DNA from: an uncultured Bacteroides sp.
GTDB lineage: Bacteria > Bacteroidota > Bacteroidia > Bacteroidales > Bacteroidaceae
DNA: 64,000 nucleotides
NCBI RefSeq assembly: GCF_910586915.1
Contig: NZ_CAJULN010000011.1
Location: 1 to 64,000, forward strand
Direction: 5' to 3'
Part shown: piece by piece, positions 1 to 7,682 of the stretch
How the letters are laid out: each line of letters opens with the position of its first letter
Numbering within the stretch: the stretch's first letter is position 1
Program-made: the position numbers and the translations under genes
The notes under the pieces: model-generated
The model's database searches: none
Told to the model about the DNA's origin: nothing
The model's input: the letters and a program-made list of their open reading frames with translations, nothing else

Positions 1-13
1 TCTTAAGATTTGT

Positions 14-1078
14 TTACTCCGTCAGCCGATGGAGGGTGATTATCACAATTTCCGACGGCGCACCGATGCGCACGGGCAGTTGCGAAGTGCCAATCCCATT
101 GGTGACAATGAGCGGTGTCTTTGCCGAATTGTAAGCCAGTCCGGTCACGAAACGGTTGCCGTAATGCGAAGGCAGTATCGGAGCGACTCCGAAAATACGT
201 ACTTGTCCGCCATGCGTATGCCCCGCTAAGGCAAGGTCGGTGTTGGCTACCGAAACGTCTTCTATATAATCCGGCGTGTGCACAAGCAGAATGACGAAAT
301 CTTCGGGAGAAAGTGCCAGCGAGGGTGATACGCCGTTGCTGGCAAGGTCGAAAGGATTGCGCACTCCGGCAACAAGAATCTGCTGACCGCCTTTGCGAAT
401 CGTATCTACTTTATGTTCGAGCACACGCATTCCGTAATACTCCATCGTACGTACAATATCGTCATGGCAGCGTTCGTAGTCGTTATTCCCCATTACTCCG
501 TAAGTTCCCATCGGTGTCTTTACGCGCGATAGTGCGGCAAAGAGAGGTTCCACATATTCGCAGCCTTCCTGGTAATCGCCGCCCATCAAAAGGACATCTG
601 CTTTCTGAGCGTTCAAAAGAGCGACAAGGCTGTTCAAGCCCTGTTCTTTAAACAGGCTCTTGTAGTGCAGGTCGGAAATGAAAGCGATGCGAAAGCCTTC
701 AAATGCCTGGGGAACGTCGCGGTGGGTAAAGTCGTAGTTCACTACACGGTCTATGCCTGCATAAGCAGAAGAGAGTTTGACTGCCGAAAAGGTAATCTTT
801 GTGCCACGGAGCACCCGGTCAGTCTGTTTGTTGCCGACTACCGTCTTGGGAGGCCGTGAATTATCCTTTTTGACTTTCGAGACGTCCAAGTCCTTGAGTT
901 GCGAATGGTCGGGGGCGAACATTCCGGCTACGTCATCGGTACTCTCCGTACTATTCAGCGAAACGGAGTCGATGTTCAGAACAGGACGCGGCAAAGTGAC
1001 TACCACACTCTTTTTCGACTTACAGGAAACCAGCAAAAACATTGCCAGCAGGAAAAAAGGGTATATTGTTTTCTTCAT
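14..1078 (-). CDS. Metallophosphoesterase lipoprotein
   Basis: Calcineurin-like phosphoesterase, 354 aa, probably anchored on the periplasmic side of a membrane. The N-terminus is a lipoprotein signal ending in the lipobox LVSC (Cys19). A linker of about 90 residues precedes the catalytic domain. The metal-binding blocks appear in order: SDLHYK, GGDYQEG, GNNDYE and AGHTHGGQ. This set resembles the YaeI/YkuE branch, whose members cleave phosphodiesters; the substrate here is unknown. The third block reads GNND where the family usually has GNHD. A -7 element lies at 1123-1130. Fold confident, role not. Confidence 0.85.
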   Translation of the reverse strand: MKKTIYPFFLLAMFLLVSCKSKKSVVVTLPRPVLNIDSVSLNSTESTDDVAGMFAPDHSQLKDLDVSKVKKDNSRPPKTVVGNKQTDRVLRGTKITFSAVKLSSAYAGIDRVVNYDFTHRDVPQAFEGFRIAFISDLHYKSLFKEQGLNSLVALLNAQKADVLLMGGDYQEGCEYVEPLFAALSRVKTPMGTYGVMGNNDYERCHDDIVRTMEYYGMRVLEHKVDTIRKGGQQILVAGVRNPFDLASNGVSPSLALSPEDFVILLVHTPDYIEDVSVANTDLALAGHTHGGQVRIFGVAPILPSHYGNRFVTGLAYNSAKTPLIVTNGIGTSQLPVRIGAPSEIVIITLHRLTE

Positions 1079-1122
1079 CTTCTATTTATTTTTTCTGAGA
1101 CAGTTTATAAATTGCAAGGGCA

Positions 1123-1130
1123 CAAAGATA
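1123..1130 (-). promoter_or_regulatory. Bacteroides -7 element ahead of the phosphoesterase
   Basis: TATCTTTG on the minus strand, matching the Bacteroides -7 consensus TAnnTTTG, 45 bases ahead of the start codon at 1078. No -33 TTTG at the expected spacing. Confidence 0.5.
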
Positions 1131-1241
1131 GTACTTTCGACCGACTTATAGGACTTATCGCACAGTCTATTCCTTGTAAACTTCCTCGCAACCGCTCACA
1201 AACTTCTTCGCTACTGCTTGCAAAGTTGTACTCGACCGCCT

Positions 1242-1338
1242 ATAATCTATAAACGAAGGCTTCATTTATAAAAACGCAACCTTCATTTTTATAAATGAAA
1301 GCTTCGTTTATAAAAATGAAGGTTGCAATTATAGTTTG
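1242..1338 (-). repeat. 97-nt palindromic intergenic repeat, copy A
   Basis: Contains a perfect 20-bp inverted repeat, 1276-1295 and 1307-1326, around an 11-nt spacer TGAAAGCTTCG. The reverse complement of the whole 97 nt aligns without gaps to 40571-40667, differing at 14 of 97 positions by my hand count. Both copies start with CAAACTATAA and end with TTTATAGATTAT. The word TTTATAAAnGAAG recurs inside about four times in both orientations. Confidence 0.8.
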
Positions 1339-1454
1339 TGAGTAATGAAAAAGAAGTTCAAATACCTTTAAAAAGAACTTTGGAAGTGCTTTAACAAAAC
1401 TTTATCGTTAATAAAAACACTAGCCCGAATATATGACAAATGCATTGTTTTCAA

Positions 1455-1462
1455 TATCTTTG
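1455..1462 (+). promoter_or_regulatory. Bacteroides -7 element ahead of menA
   Basis: TATCTTTG, matching TAnnTTTG, 33 bases before the menA start. No clear -33 TTTG. Confidence 0.55.
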
Positions 1463-1494
1463 CCCGCAAAAAACCTTTATAAAATATAAGAAAG

Positions 1495-2388
1495 ATGGAA
1501 GTAGTAAAGCGCAACTCATTGCAAGCATGGATATTAGCAGCACGTCCCAAGACGCTCACAGGAGCTATTACCCCCGTTATGATAGGTACGGCGCTTGCCG
1601 CGATGGACGGACATTTTCATTGGTGGCCCGCTCTTGTCTGCTGCCTGTTTGCGGGTTTGATGCAGATTGCCGCCAATTTCATCAACGACCTCTTCGATTT
1701 CCTCAAAGGTACCGACCGGGAAGACCGCTTGGGACCGGAACGTGCCTGTGCACAAAGCTGGATTTCTCCGCAAGCAATGCGAAAAGGAATCGTCGCGACC
1801 GTTGTACTTGCCTGCCTCATCGGTTGCACGCTGCTCTTCTTTGCCGGATGGGAACTGATTATTGTGGGGATGCTTTGCGTATTGTTTGCCTTTCTTTACA
1901 CCACAGGCCCCTATCCCCTCTCCTACAACGGCTGGGGCGATGTGCTGGTTATCGTCTTTTTCGGATTCGTGCCCGTAGGCGGAACTTACTACGTGCAGGC
2001 ATTGACTTGGACGCCAGACGTCACTGTCGCCTCGCTCGTCTGCGGACTGCTTATCGACACGCTGTTGGTGGTGAACAACTACCGCGACCGCGAAGCGGAC
2101 GCACGCAGTGGCAAACGAACTGTTATCGTGCGCTTCGGCGAGAAATTCGGACGTTATTTCTATCTGATATTGGGAACGGCCGCTTCGCTTCTCTGCCTGT
2201 ATTTCCTTCTCGAAGGACATATCTACGCCGCTCTCCTTCCGCAACTTTACCTGCTTCCTCACATCTTCACCTGGCGACGGATGGTGAAGATACACAGTGG
2301 CAAAAAATTAAACAGCATATTAGGCGAGACTTCGCGTAATATGCTGCTTATGGGTATTCTCTTATCAATAGGAATGTTGTTAAATTGA
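1495..2388 (+). CDS. menA: 1,4-dihydroxy-2-naphthoate polyprenyltransferase
   Basis: Integral membrane UbiA-family prenyltransferase, 297 aa. It attaches the polyprenyl tail to 1,4-dihydroxy-2-naphthoate to give demethylmenaquinone, the last membrane step but one of menaquinone synthesis. The first Asp-rich Mg-diphosphate site is NDLFDFLKGTDRED (from about residue 62) and the second is NNYRDREADARSGKRT (about residue 196). The remainder is hydrophobic, consistent with eight to nine helices. Its stop codon sits inside a palindrome shared with the convergent rfbB. A polyprenyl diphosphate synthase that could supply its donor is at 35658-36632. Confidence 0.92.
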   Translation: MEVVKRNSLQAWILAARPKTLTGAITPVMIGTALAAMDGHFHWWPALVCCLFAGLMQIAANFINDLFDFLKGTDREDRLGPERACAQSWISPQAMRKGIVATVVLACLIGCTLLFFAGWELIIVGMLCVLFAFLYTTGPYPLSYNGWGDVLVIVFFGFVPVGGTYYVQALTWTPDVTVASLVCGLLIDTLLVVNNYRDREADARSGKRTVIVRFGEKFGRYFYLILGTAASLLCLYFLLEGHIYAALLPQLYLLPHIFTWRRMVKIHSGKKLNSILGETSRNMLLMGILLSIGMLLN

Positions 2389-2401
2389 GAATTCTCAATT
2401 T
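2382..2401. terminator. Bidirectional terminator between menA and rfbB
   Basis: Perfect 20-nt palindrome AAATTGAGAATTCTCAATTT followed by further T residues on the plus strand. Only six bases separate the two convergent stop codons, and both TGA codons lie inside the arms. Confidence 0.65.
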
Positions 2402-3534
2402 TTTCCGTACATCTTTTCGTAATAGCTTTGATAATCGCCACTGGTAACCTCTTCTACCCAAGCCTGGTTTTCCAAATACCATTCGATGGTCTTGACGATT
2501 CCGACTTCAAACTTCGTTTCCGGATACCAGCCTAAATCGGTGGTAATCTTCGTCGGGTCGATAGCGTAGCGCTGGTCGTGTCCCAGACGGTCTTTAACGA
2601 AAGTAATCAGTTCCTCGTTAATCCAGTCGATAGATATTTCGCCGTCAGCATTCTTCACTTTCTTCTTGAGTATCTTACGATATTCGGGACGTTCTGCCAT
2701 CAGCCGGTGAATGGTGGCGATGGTCAGCTTCACGATTTCAAGATTGGTCTTTTCGTTGTGTCCGCCTACGTTGTAGACTTCGCCTTCCTTGCCTTCGCGC
2801 ACTACGAGGTCGATAGCCTTGCAGTGGTCTTCCACATAGAGCCAGTCACGCACGTTGCTTCCGTCACCGTAGACGGGGAGGTTTTTACCTTCAAGGATAT
2901 TCTTTATAATCAACGGAATCAGTTTCTCAGGAAAGTGGTAAGGACCGTAGTTATTGGAACAACGGGTAATCGTAACCGGCATCTTGTATGTATCATGATA
3001 AGCCATTACGACCATATCCGCACTTGTTTTGGAAGCACTGTAGGGGCTGTGTGGGCAAAGCGGGGTTGTCTCGGTGAAGTATCCTTCGGCTCCGAGAGAA
3101 CCATACACCTCGTCGGTAGACACCTGATGGTAGCGTACTCCTTTTCTCCAAGTCGGATATCCCTGCTCGTCCTTGCCCATCACCCATGCACGGCGTGCAC
3201 AGTCAAGCAGGTTTTGTGTTCCGAGGATGTTCGTAATCAGGAAGAGTTGCGGATTCTCGATGCTGCGGTCTACGTGGCTTTCGGCAGCAAAGTTCACAAC
3301 ATAGTCAAAGCGGTATTCGGCAAAAAGAACATCTACAACTTCGCGGCTGCAAATGTCTCCCTTGACAAAAATGCAGCGTTCGTTGTCGATGTCTTTGGCG
3401 ATGGTTCCCAAGTTGCCGGCATACGTCAGCGCATCCAATATCACGACTTTGACATCGTTGTGCTTGGCCAAGATGTACTTAATATAATTCGCACCGATAA
3501 AGCCTGCGGCACCGGTCACTAAATAAGTTTTCAT
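2395..3534 (-). CDS. rfbB: dTDP-glucose 4,6-dehydratase
   Basis: Extended short-chain dehydrogenase, 379 aa. It converts dTDP-glucose to dTDP-4-keto-6-deoxyglucose, the second step toward dTDP-rhamnose and related sugars of surface polysaccharides. Visible are the NAD-binding GAAGFIGANY near residue 8, the STDEVYG block with catalytic Asp-Glu, and the Tyr-xxx-Lys pair in YSASKTSAD. It is somewhat longer than the usual 340-360 aa. It lies 23 bases downstream of rfbA on the same strand, so the two are probably cotranscribed. rfbC and rfbD are not in the window. Confidence 0.94.
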   Translation of the reverse strand: MKTYLVTGAAGFIGANYIKYILAKHNDVKVVILDALTYAGNLGTIAKDIDNERCIFVKGDICSREVVDVLFAEYRFDYVVNFAAESHVDRSIENPQLFLITNILGTQNLLDCARRAWVMGKDEQGYPTWRKGVRYHQVSTDEVYGSLGAEGYFTETTPLCPHSPYSASKTSADMVVMAYHDTYKMPVTITRCSNNYGPYHFPEKLIPLIIKNILEGKNLPVYGDGSNVRDWLYVEDHCKAIDLVVREGKEGEVYNVGGHNEKTNLEIVKLTIATIHRLMAERPEYRKILKKKVKNADGEISIDWINEELITFVKDRLGHDQRYAIDPTKITTDLGWYPETKFEVGIVKTIEWYLENQAWVEEVTSGDYQSYYEKMYGKN

Positions 3535-3557
3535 ATTCTTATGTCTTTATGTTGATT

Positions 3558-4427
3558 TCAGGATTGTTTTGCCAGTTCGATAAGGTATTTGCCGTATTCG
3601 GTCTTTTCAAGGCGTTGTCCCAACAGAAGCAGTTGTTCGGCCGATATCCATCCCTGGCGCCAAGCGATTTCTTCAATACAACTGATGTAGAATCCCTGGC
3701 GGTTCTGTATGGTAGCCACGAAGTTGGATGCTTCCAGCAGGCTGTCGCAATTTCCCGTATCCAGCCAAGCAAAGCCGCGTCCGAAGAGCTCTACTTTCAG
3801 CGTGCCTTCTTCGAGGTAGAGGCGGTTCAAATCCGTTATCTCATACTCGCCGCGTGCCGAAGGGCGAAGAGCCGCCGCTTTCTCGGTCACGCTGGCATCA
3901 TAGAAATAAAGTCCGGGCACTGCATAGTTGCTTTTCGGCATTTCGGGCTTCTCTTCCAAAGAAAGCACATTCCCTTGTCCGTCGAATTCGACCACACCGT
4001 AGGCGCGGGGGTCTTTCACATAATAGCCGAAGATACAGGCTCCTTTCTCCAGACTTGCCGCACGGCGGAGTATGGCGGAGAAGCCTTGTCCGTAGAACAT
4101 ATTGTCACCGAGAATGAGACATCCCGGTTCACCGTTCAGGAAGTCGGCTCCGAGAACGAAAGCCTGTGCCAGTCCGTTGGGCTGTTCTTGAATCTTGTAG
4201 GAAAACGACATACCCAGTTCTTCACCTGTCCCCAACAGGTCACGGAACATCGGCAAGTCGCGAGGGGTTGAGATTACCAGTACTTCACGTATGCCTGCCA
4301 GCATCAGTGTAGACAACGGATAATAAATCATCGGTTTGTCATATACAGGCATAATCTGTTTAGAAATCGCTTTGGAAAGCGGATAAAGGCGAGTAGCACT
4401 CCCCCCGGCAAGAATAATTCCTTTCAT
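3558..4427 (-). CDS. rfbA: Glucose-1-phosphate thymidylyltransferase
   Basis: Nucleotidyltransferase, 289 aa, the usual family length. It makes dTDP-glucose from dTTP and glucose-1-phosphate. The N-terminal nucleotide loop GGSATRLYPLSKAISKQIMP is intact, followed by YDKPMIYYPLSTLM and the metal site region GDNMFYG. It is the first gene of the rfbA-rfbB pair. A small hairpin (4460-4481) separates it from the upstream phosphoesterase. Confidence 0.94.
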   Translation of the reverse strand: MKGIILAGGSATRLYPLSKAISKQIMPVYDKPMIYYPLSTLMLAGIREVLVISTPRDLPMFRDLLGTGEELGMSFSYKIQEQPNGLAQAFVLGADFLNGEPGCLILGDNMFYGQGFSAILRRAASLEKGACIFGYYVKDPRAYGVVEFDGQGNVLSLEEKPEMPKSNYAVPGLYFYDASVTEKAAALRPSARGEYEITDLNRLYLEEGTLKVELFGRGFAWLDTGNCDSLLEASNFVATIQNRQGFYISCIEEIAWRQGWISAEQLLLLGQRLEKTEYGKYLIELAKQS

Positions 4428-4459
4428 GTTCGTCAGAATTGATTGTTAACTGCGTGCAA

Positions 4460-4481
4460 ATGTCGGAAAGAATTCCGACAT
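4460..4481 (-). terminator. Small hairpin between the YfcE-type gene and rfbA
   Basis: Perfect 9-bp stem ATGTCGGAA / TTCCGACAT with a 4-nt loop. No T-run follows on the minus strand, so it may be a weak terminator or an RNA processing site. Confidence 0.4.
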
Positions 4482-4499
4482 GACAAAAATAATGTATTA

Positions 4500-4994
4500 T
4501 TATTTATCAGCCAATTCAATAACCTCCAAATCGCTGAACGTGCCCCGGTCGATAACAAACCGCACCAACGTCCGCACTTTATGAAAGCCCGACATCCCTG
4601 CCGCACCCGGATTGATGTGCAGCATATTCAGCGTCTTGTCGTATTTCACCTTTAATATATGCGAATGTCCGCTAATGAAAAGTTTGGGCGGGCGCGTCAT
4701 CAGGCTACCGGCAATCGAAGCGTCATACTTTCCCGGATAGCCGCCGATGTGTTTCATCAGCACTTCCGCACCGTCCACCGTGAAGCGGTTCACCTGTGGA
4801 AACAGTTTCCGGATTTCCTGCCCGTCGATATTCCCGTAGACGGCACGCAAGGGACGAAAAGCCGCCAACTTCTCCGCAACTTCCAATGAGCCAATATCTC
4901 CCACGTGCCAAATCTCATCGCACGGTTCGAAATATTGCAGGTATTTCTCGTCCCACCAAGCATGGGTATCCGATAATAATCCGATTCTTGTCAT
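4500..4994 (-). CDS. YfcE/MJ0936-type metallophosphoesterase
   Basis: Small cytoplasmic phosphodiesterase, 164 aa, about the normal size for the YfcE family. The metal ligand blocks are all present: SDTHAWWDE at the N-terminus, HVGDIG, YGNIDGQ and SGHSHI. There is no signal peptide. Family members hydrolyse model phosphodiesters; the physiological substrate is not established. A -7 element lies at 5017-5024. The gene precedes rfbA on the same strand but with a 72-base gap and a hairpin, so a functional link is doubtful. Confidence 0.88.
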   Translation of the reverse strand: MTRIGLLSDTHAWWDEKYLQYFEPCDEIWHVGDIGSLEVAEKLAAFRPLRAVYGNIDGQEIRKLFPQVNRFTVDGAEVLMKHIGGYPGKYDASIAGSLMTRPPKLFISGHSHILKVKYDKTLNMLHINPGAAGMSGFHKVRTLVRFVIDRGTFSDLEVIELADK

Positions 4995-5016
4995 AAAATT
5001 CTTTGTTTAACGCACA

Positions 5017-5024
5017 CAAAGATA
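5017..5024 (-). promoter_or_regulatory. Bacteroides -7 element ahead of the YfcE-type gene
   Basis: TATCTTTG on the minus strand, 23 bases before the start codon. No -33 element seen. Confidence 0.5.
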
Positions 5025-5056
5025 TGGCAACTTTTTCATGTATAAAACATCAGCCA

Positions 5057-6079
5057 TTAAAGAATTTCATTCAGTTCCAGATACCCAAACTGAATCTCAT
5101 CATCCAACACCATTATAATACGATTATACTCTGAATCATAACAAAATACACCAATATTGTAACCTACATCCAACGTTTTTATATAATTACCCTCCAAATC
5201 ATATACCAAAAGTTTAGAGACAGAAATATTACCCGCATCGGGATTCCTCTCGCCAGAATACCCCACAATAATCCGATTATTACAGATTATAATACTCCCA
5301 TAATAATAAATCATAGCATTATTAGTCGCATTATCCCAGTTAGGACCATAGATATAATGCTTCAGCTCCCCTTTAAGATTGTAAATGGCCAACAAATCGT
5401 GATGGTCATAACTGACTGCAATTAAATCATCTTTTAAAGAAACAGCATAACGGAATCTTTTTCTTTCAACTTCGGGATGCCCATCCACCAAAGTATGTAT
5501 ATCTCCGGTCTTCATATTCCAAGTCACCAGAGATTCTTGAAAATGCTTGCCTGGTTCCGCCACGATACAACAAGCGTAACAAAGGGTATCATTGACATAA
5601 GAAAACATAACAGGTGTTGCCGCTTTATTCAAATCAAATCTATATGTAGGCACACAATCGGAATTAGTTAAAATACGATTCAAATCATAACCTAATATTT
5701 TCATTTTTCCATAGTCAGCGACATAAATACATTGATGTATGCTATCTGGTATGAGTTCGCCCAAACGTGTTATTTGATTAGGCCCCTCTCCTGGATGTCC
5801 TGTCCCTGTGATATATGAGAAGTCTTTTTTATCAAAGAGCAATATTTGATTTTTTTCCGAAAGTCTATCGGCTAATATAAAATAATCACCTAACACATAA
5901 GGCCTTGCCATCCCTACAAGCGGAGTGTCTATCACGATTTCGTAAACCAATTCTTTTACATTCAAAACATTGTCGGAATGGCGTAGATGTTTATCAATGC
6001 CCGAACGATTGGAGCATCCGTACAAGAAAGCTAATAAGACAAGGGATACAAGGTGTTTCATAAAGGAATTTGTTTTCAA
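5057..6079 (-). CDS. 6-bladed beta-propeller lipoprotein
   Basis: Predicted lipoprotein, 340 aa, with a signal ending in the lipobox LYGC (Cys22). The body has the repetitive beta-strand character of the Bacteroides 6-bladed propeller lipoproteins, with blade-like segments such as ILLFDKKDFSYITG, LVYDLEGNYIKTLDVG and LAIYNLKGELKHY. The family landmark GxGPGEY is present in a diverged form, HPGEGPNQITRL. It starts five bases after the upstream propeller gene ends and is surely cotranscribed with it. The base composition is visibly AT-rich. Function unknown; the association with an NVEALA peptide gene suggests a shared role. Confidence 0.78.
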   Translation of the reverse strand: MKTNSFMKHLVSLVLLAFLYGCSNRSGIDKHLRHSDNVLNVKELVYEIVIDTPLVGMARPYVLGDYFILADRLSEKNQILLFDKKDFSYITGTGHPGEGPNQITRLGELIPDSIHQCIYVADYGKMKILGYDLNRILTNSDCVPTYRFDLNKAATPVMFSYVNDTLCYACCIVAEPGKHFQESLVTWNMKTGDIHTLVDGHPEVERKRFRYAVSLKDDLIAVSYDHHDLLAIYNLKGELKHYIYGPNWDNATNNAMIYYYGSIIICNNRIIVGYSGERNPDAGNISVSKLLVYDLEGNYIKTLDVGYNIGVFCYDSEYNRIIMVLDDEIQFGYLELNEIL

Positions 6080-6084
6080 AAAAT

Positions 6085-7218
6085 CTATTTTTCAGACTTT
6101 AAATAATAAACGACTAAAGCATCTTCTCCATTTTCCAAATGCTTGAGTATTTCACCACCCATTCTTTTTCGGGATTCTTCATCAAAAAGGTTATAAGTAG
6201 CAGAATTAAGCCAACAATATATATGTTTTTCATCCATATATATAGGAAAATTAAAATGTAAAAGAGATAAAATAAAATCCCTATCATATACAGTTTTTGA
6301 AAAAGCCTGCTTCTCTAAATCGATTGCAAGTACTGCTTTTTTAGAATCGTAAAAAACAGATGATAACAAAAGATTCCCACAGATAAAAGGAGTCTCATAA
6401 AAATAACTAAACTTACTTGATTTTCTTTGTTTAACCACTTCCTGATAATTGTTCCGCACACTTTCGGGAAGACCTCGTTCAAAAGTTATTTCGTATTTCC
6501 GATTTAGTTCACCGGCAGCATTCAAAATATAGACATCGTCCGAAACAGGATAATTATAAACGATATTTGTACCACATCTTTTAAGACAGCCAATATTCAA
6601 ATGACCCCGTGTCGTTTTTTCATCAAAAGACAATAAAACCTGTTTTATATTGAACTCCGAATCAGTCAATATCAATTGATTGCCCGTGCTCAATTCAACA
6701 TCCAATCCTAATAGAAAATTTCTGTCTGAAGTAATGGCCAAATCATTTACCCCCTCTAATATACCATTATAAACATATTCACCTATAAAATCTCCATTTA
6801 AAGTATAATTCAAAATCCTCCTTTGACTCGAATCCAATAGATAAATGTGCTTATCAGCCACATCAAAATCAGTTATTTTATGGTATTCTCCGGGACCTTG
6901 CCCTTGTTGTCCTATTTTACGAAGAAAAGTCCCTGTGTTATCCCAAACTGTCAAAGAAGCATTTCCAAAATAATCCAATAAATAAATCTTATCATCAATC
7001 ACCAAACATTTATTTATTTGTTTCAACAAAGCATCTTCGCAAGTTGCATTTAACGGAATAATCGATATTGAATCTACCTTATCAATCATATTTCGTTGTT
7101 CTGCAAGTTTTTCAACAGTCAGATTTACTGTTTTGGCATTAAACATTTGCTTTTTATCCGATTTTCCGCAAGCTGAAAAAAACATTAGAAGAAAGCTGTA
7201 AATCAATAGTTTTCTCAT
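6085..7218 (-). CDS. 6-bladed beta-propeller lipoprotein
   Basis: Predicted lipoprotein of about 377 aa. I chose the ATG at 7218 because it gives a textbook signal, MRKLLIYSFLLMFFSACG, with lipobox FSAC; an in-frame ATG at 7257 would add 13 polar residues. The landmark GQGPGEYHKITDFDV sits in the first third. A helical stretch ends the protein (EESRKRMGGEILKHLENGED). It is the first of two adjacent propeller genes and follows the NVEALA gene, from which a strong hairpin (7286-7321) separates it. No catalytic motif is visible. Function unknown. Confidence 0.78.
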   Translation of the reverse strand: MRKLLIYSFLLMFFSACGKSDKKQMFNAKTVNLTVEKLAEQRNMIDKVDSISIIPLNATCEDALLKQINKCLVIDDKIYLLDYFGNASLTVWDNTGTFLRKIGQQGQGPGEYHKITDFDVADKHIYLLDSSQRRILNYTLNGDFIGEYVYNGILEGVNDLAITSDRNFLLGLDVELSTGNQLILTDSEFNIKQVLLSFDEKTTRGHLNIGCLKRCGTNIVYNYPVSDDVYILNAAGELNRKYEITFERGLPESVRNNYQEVVKQRKSSKFSYFYETPFICGNLLLSSVFYDSKKAVLAIDLEKQAFSKTVYDRDFILSLLHFNFPIYMDEKHIYCWLNSATYNLFDEESRKRMGGEILKHLENGEDALVVYYLKSEK

Positions 7219-7285
7219 TCTAAAAAAGGGATGATTCTTATCTACCATTCTATTCATTATATATTTAATTTAATACATTCATTTC

Positions 7286-7321
7286 AATTTTCTTCCTACA
7301 AAAAATTGTAGGAAGAAAATT
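7286..7321 (-). terminator. Strong hairpin between the NVEALA gene and the propeller genes
   Basis: Perfect 16-bp inverted repeat (7286-7301 and 7306-7321) with an AAAA loop. On the minus strand it falls 22 bases after the NVEALA stop codon, and its 3' arm ends in a T-rich stretch. It should act as a terminator or partial attenuator, making the peptide mRNA more abundant than the propeller mRNA. Confidence 0.65.
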
Positions 7322-7343
7322 ACACATAAAAGATATTAGCAAC

Positions 7344-7598
7344 TTAACACAATACAGCCGTACAATTATACTCATTTTCACATTTACAATGAATACCATC
7401 TCCAGTAAACCAAAGAGGACAATCATACAATTCACTTGGTCCTGTATTACCATTTGAGTTTGCTTCATTGTTAGCCAGCGCTTCTACATTAGCCAACATT
7501 AAATCAGACATTATATCCTTTTTTTGATTTGTATAAACACCATATCCTGCTACTGCTGCTACTACTGCAACAAAAGTTACTCTCATTACTTTCTTCAT
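7344..7598 (-). CDS. NVEALA-family small Cys-rich peptide precursor
   Basis: Small protein, 84 aa. A basic, hydrophobic N-terminus (MKKVMRVTFVAVVAAVAGYG) looks like a signal or membrane segment. It is followed by the family motif NVEALA at residues 37-42 (context MLANVEALANNEA). The 42-residue remainder is acidic, rich in Asn and Gly, and carries five Cys (60, 71, 73, 79, 84), one of them the last residue. Known: Pfam has an NVEALA family from Bacteroides; its function is not established as far as I know. Inference: the part after NVEALA is an exported or processed peptide. A broken membrane regulator lies upstream, two propeller lipoproteins downstream. Confidence 0.82.
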   Translation of the reverse strand: MKKVMRVTFVAVVAAVAGYGVYTNQKKDIMSDLMLANVEALANNEANSNGNTGPSELYDCPLWFTGDGIHCKCENEYNCTAVLC

Positions 7599-7682
7599 TA
7601 TTTCTATTTTTATTTTAAAGATTTTATTTTTTATCTATTTCCGTATCTATCCTTTCAACGGAAAAGCAAACATATTGCTTGT

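Larger units (their letters stand above)
1079..1494. other. Divergent intergenic region, 416 bp
   Basis: Separates the phosphoesterase (minus) from menA (plus). It holds a -7 element for each gene (1123-1130 and 1455-1462) and a 97-nt palindromic repeat (1242-1338). No small gene is convincing. Confidence 0.7.

Noticed and set aside
7265..7468. A 67-codon frame overlapping the end of the NVEALA gene on the same strand
   Set aside because: It runs through the terminator hairpin and lacks family features; the NVEALA frame explains the region.
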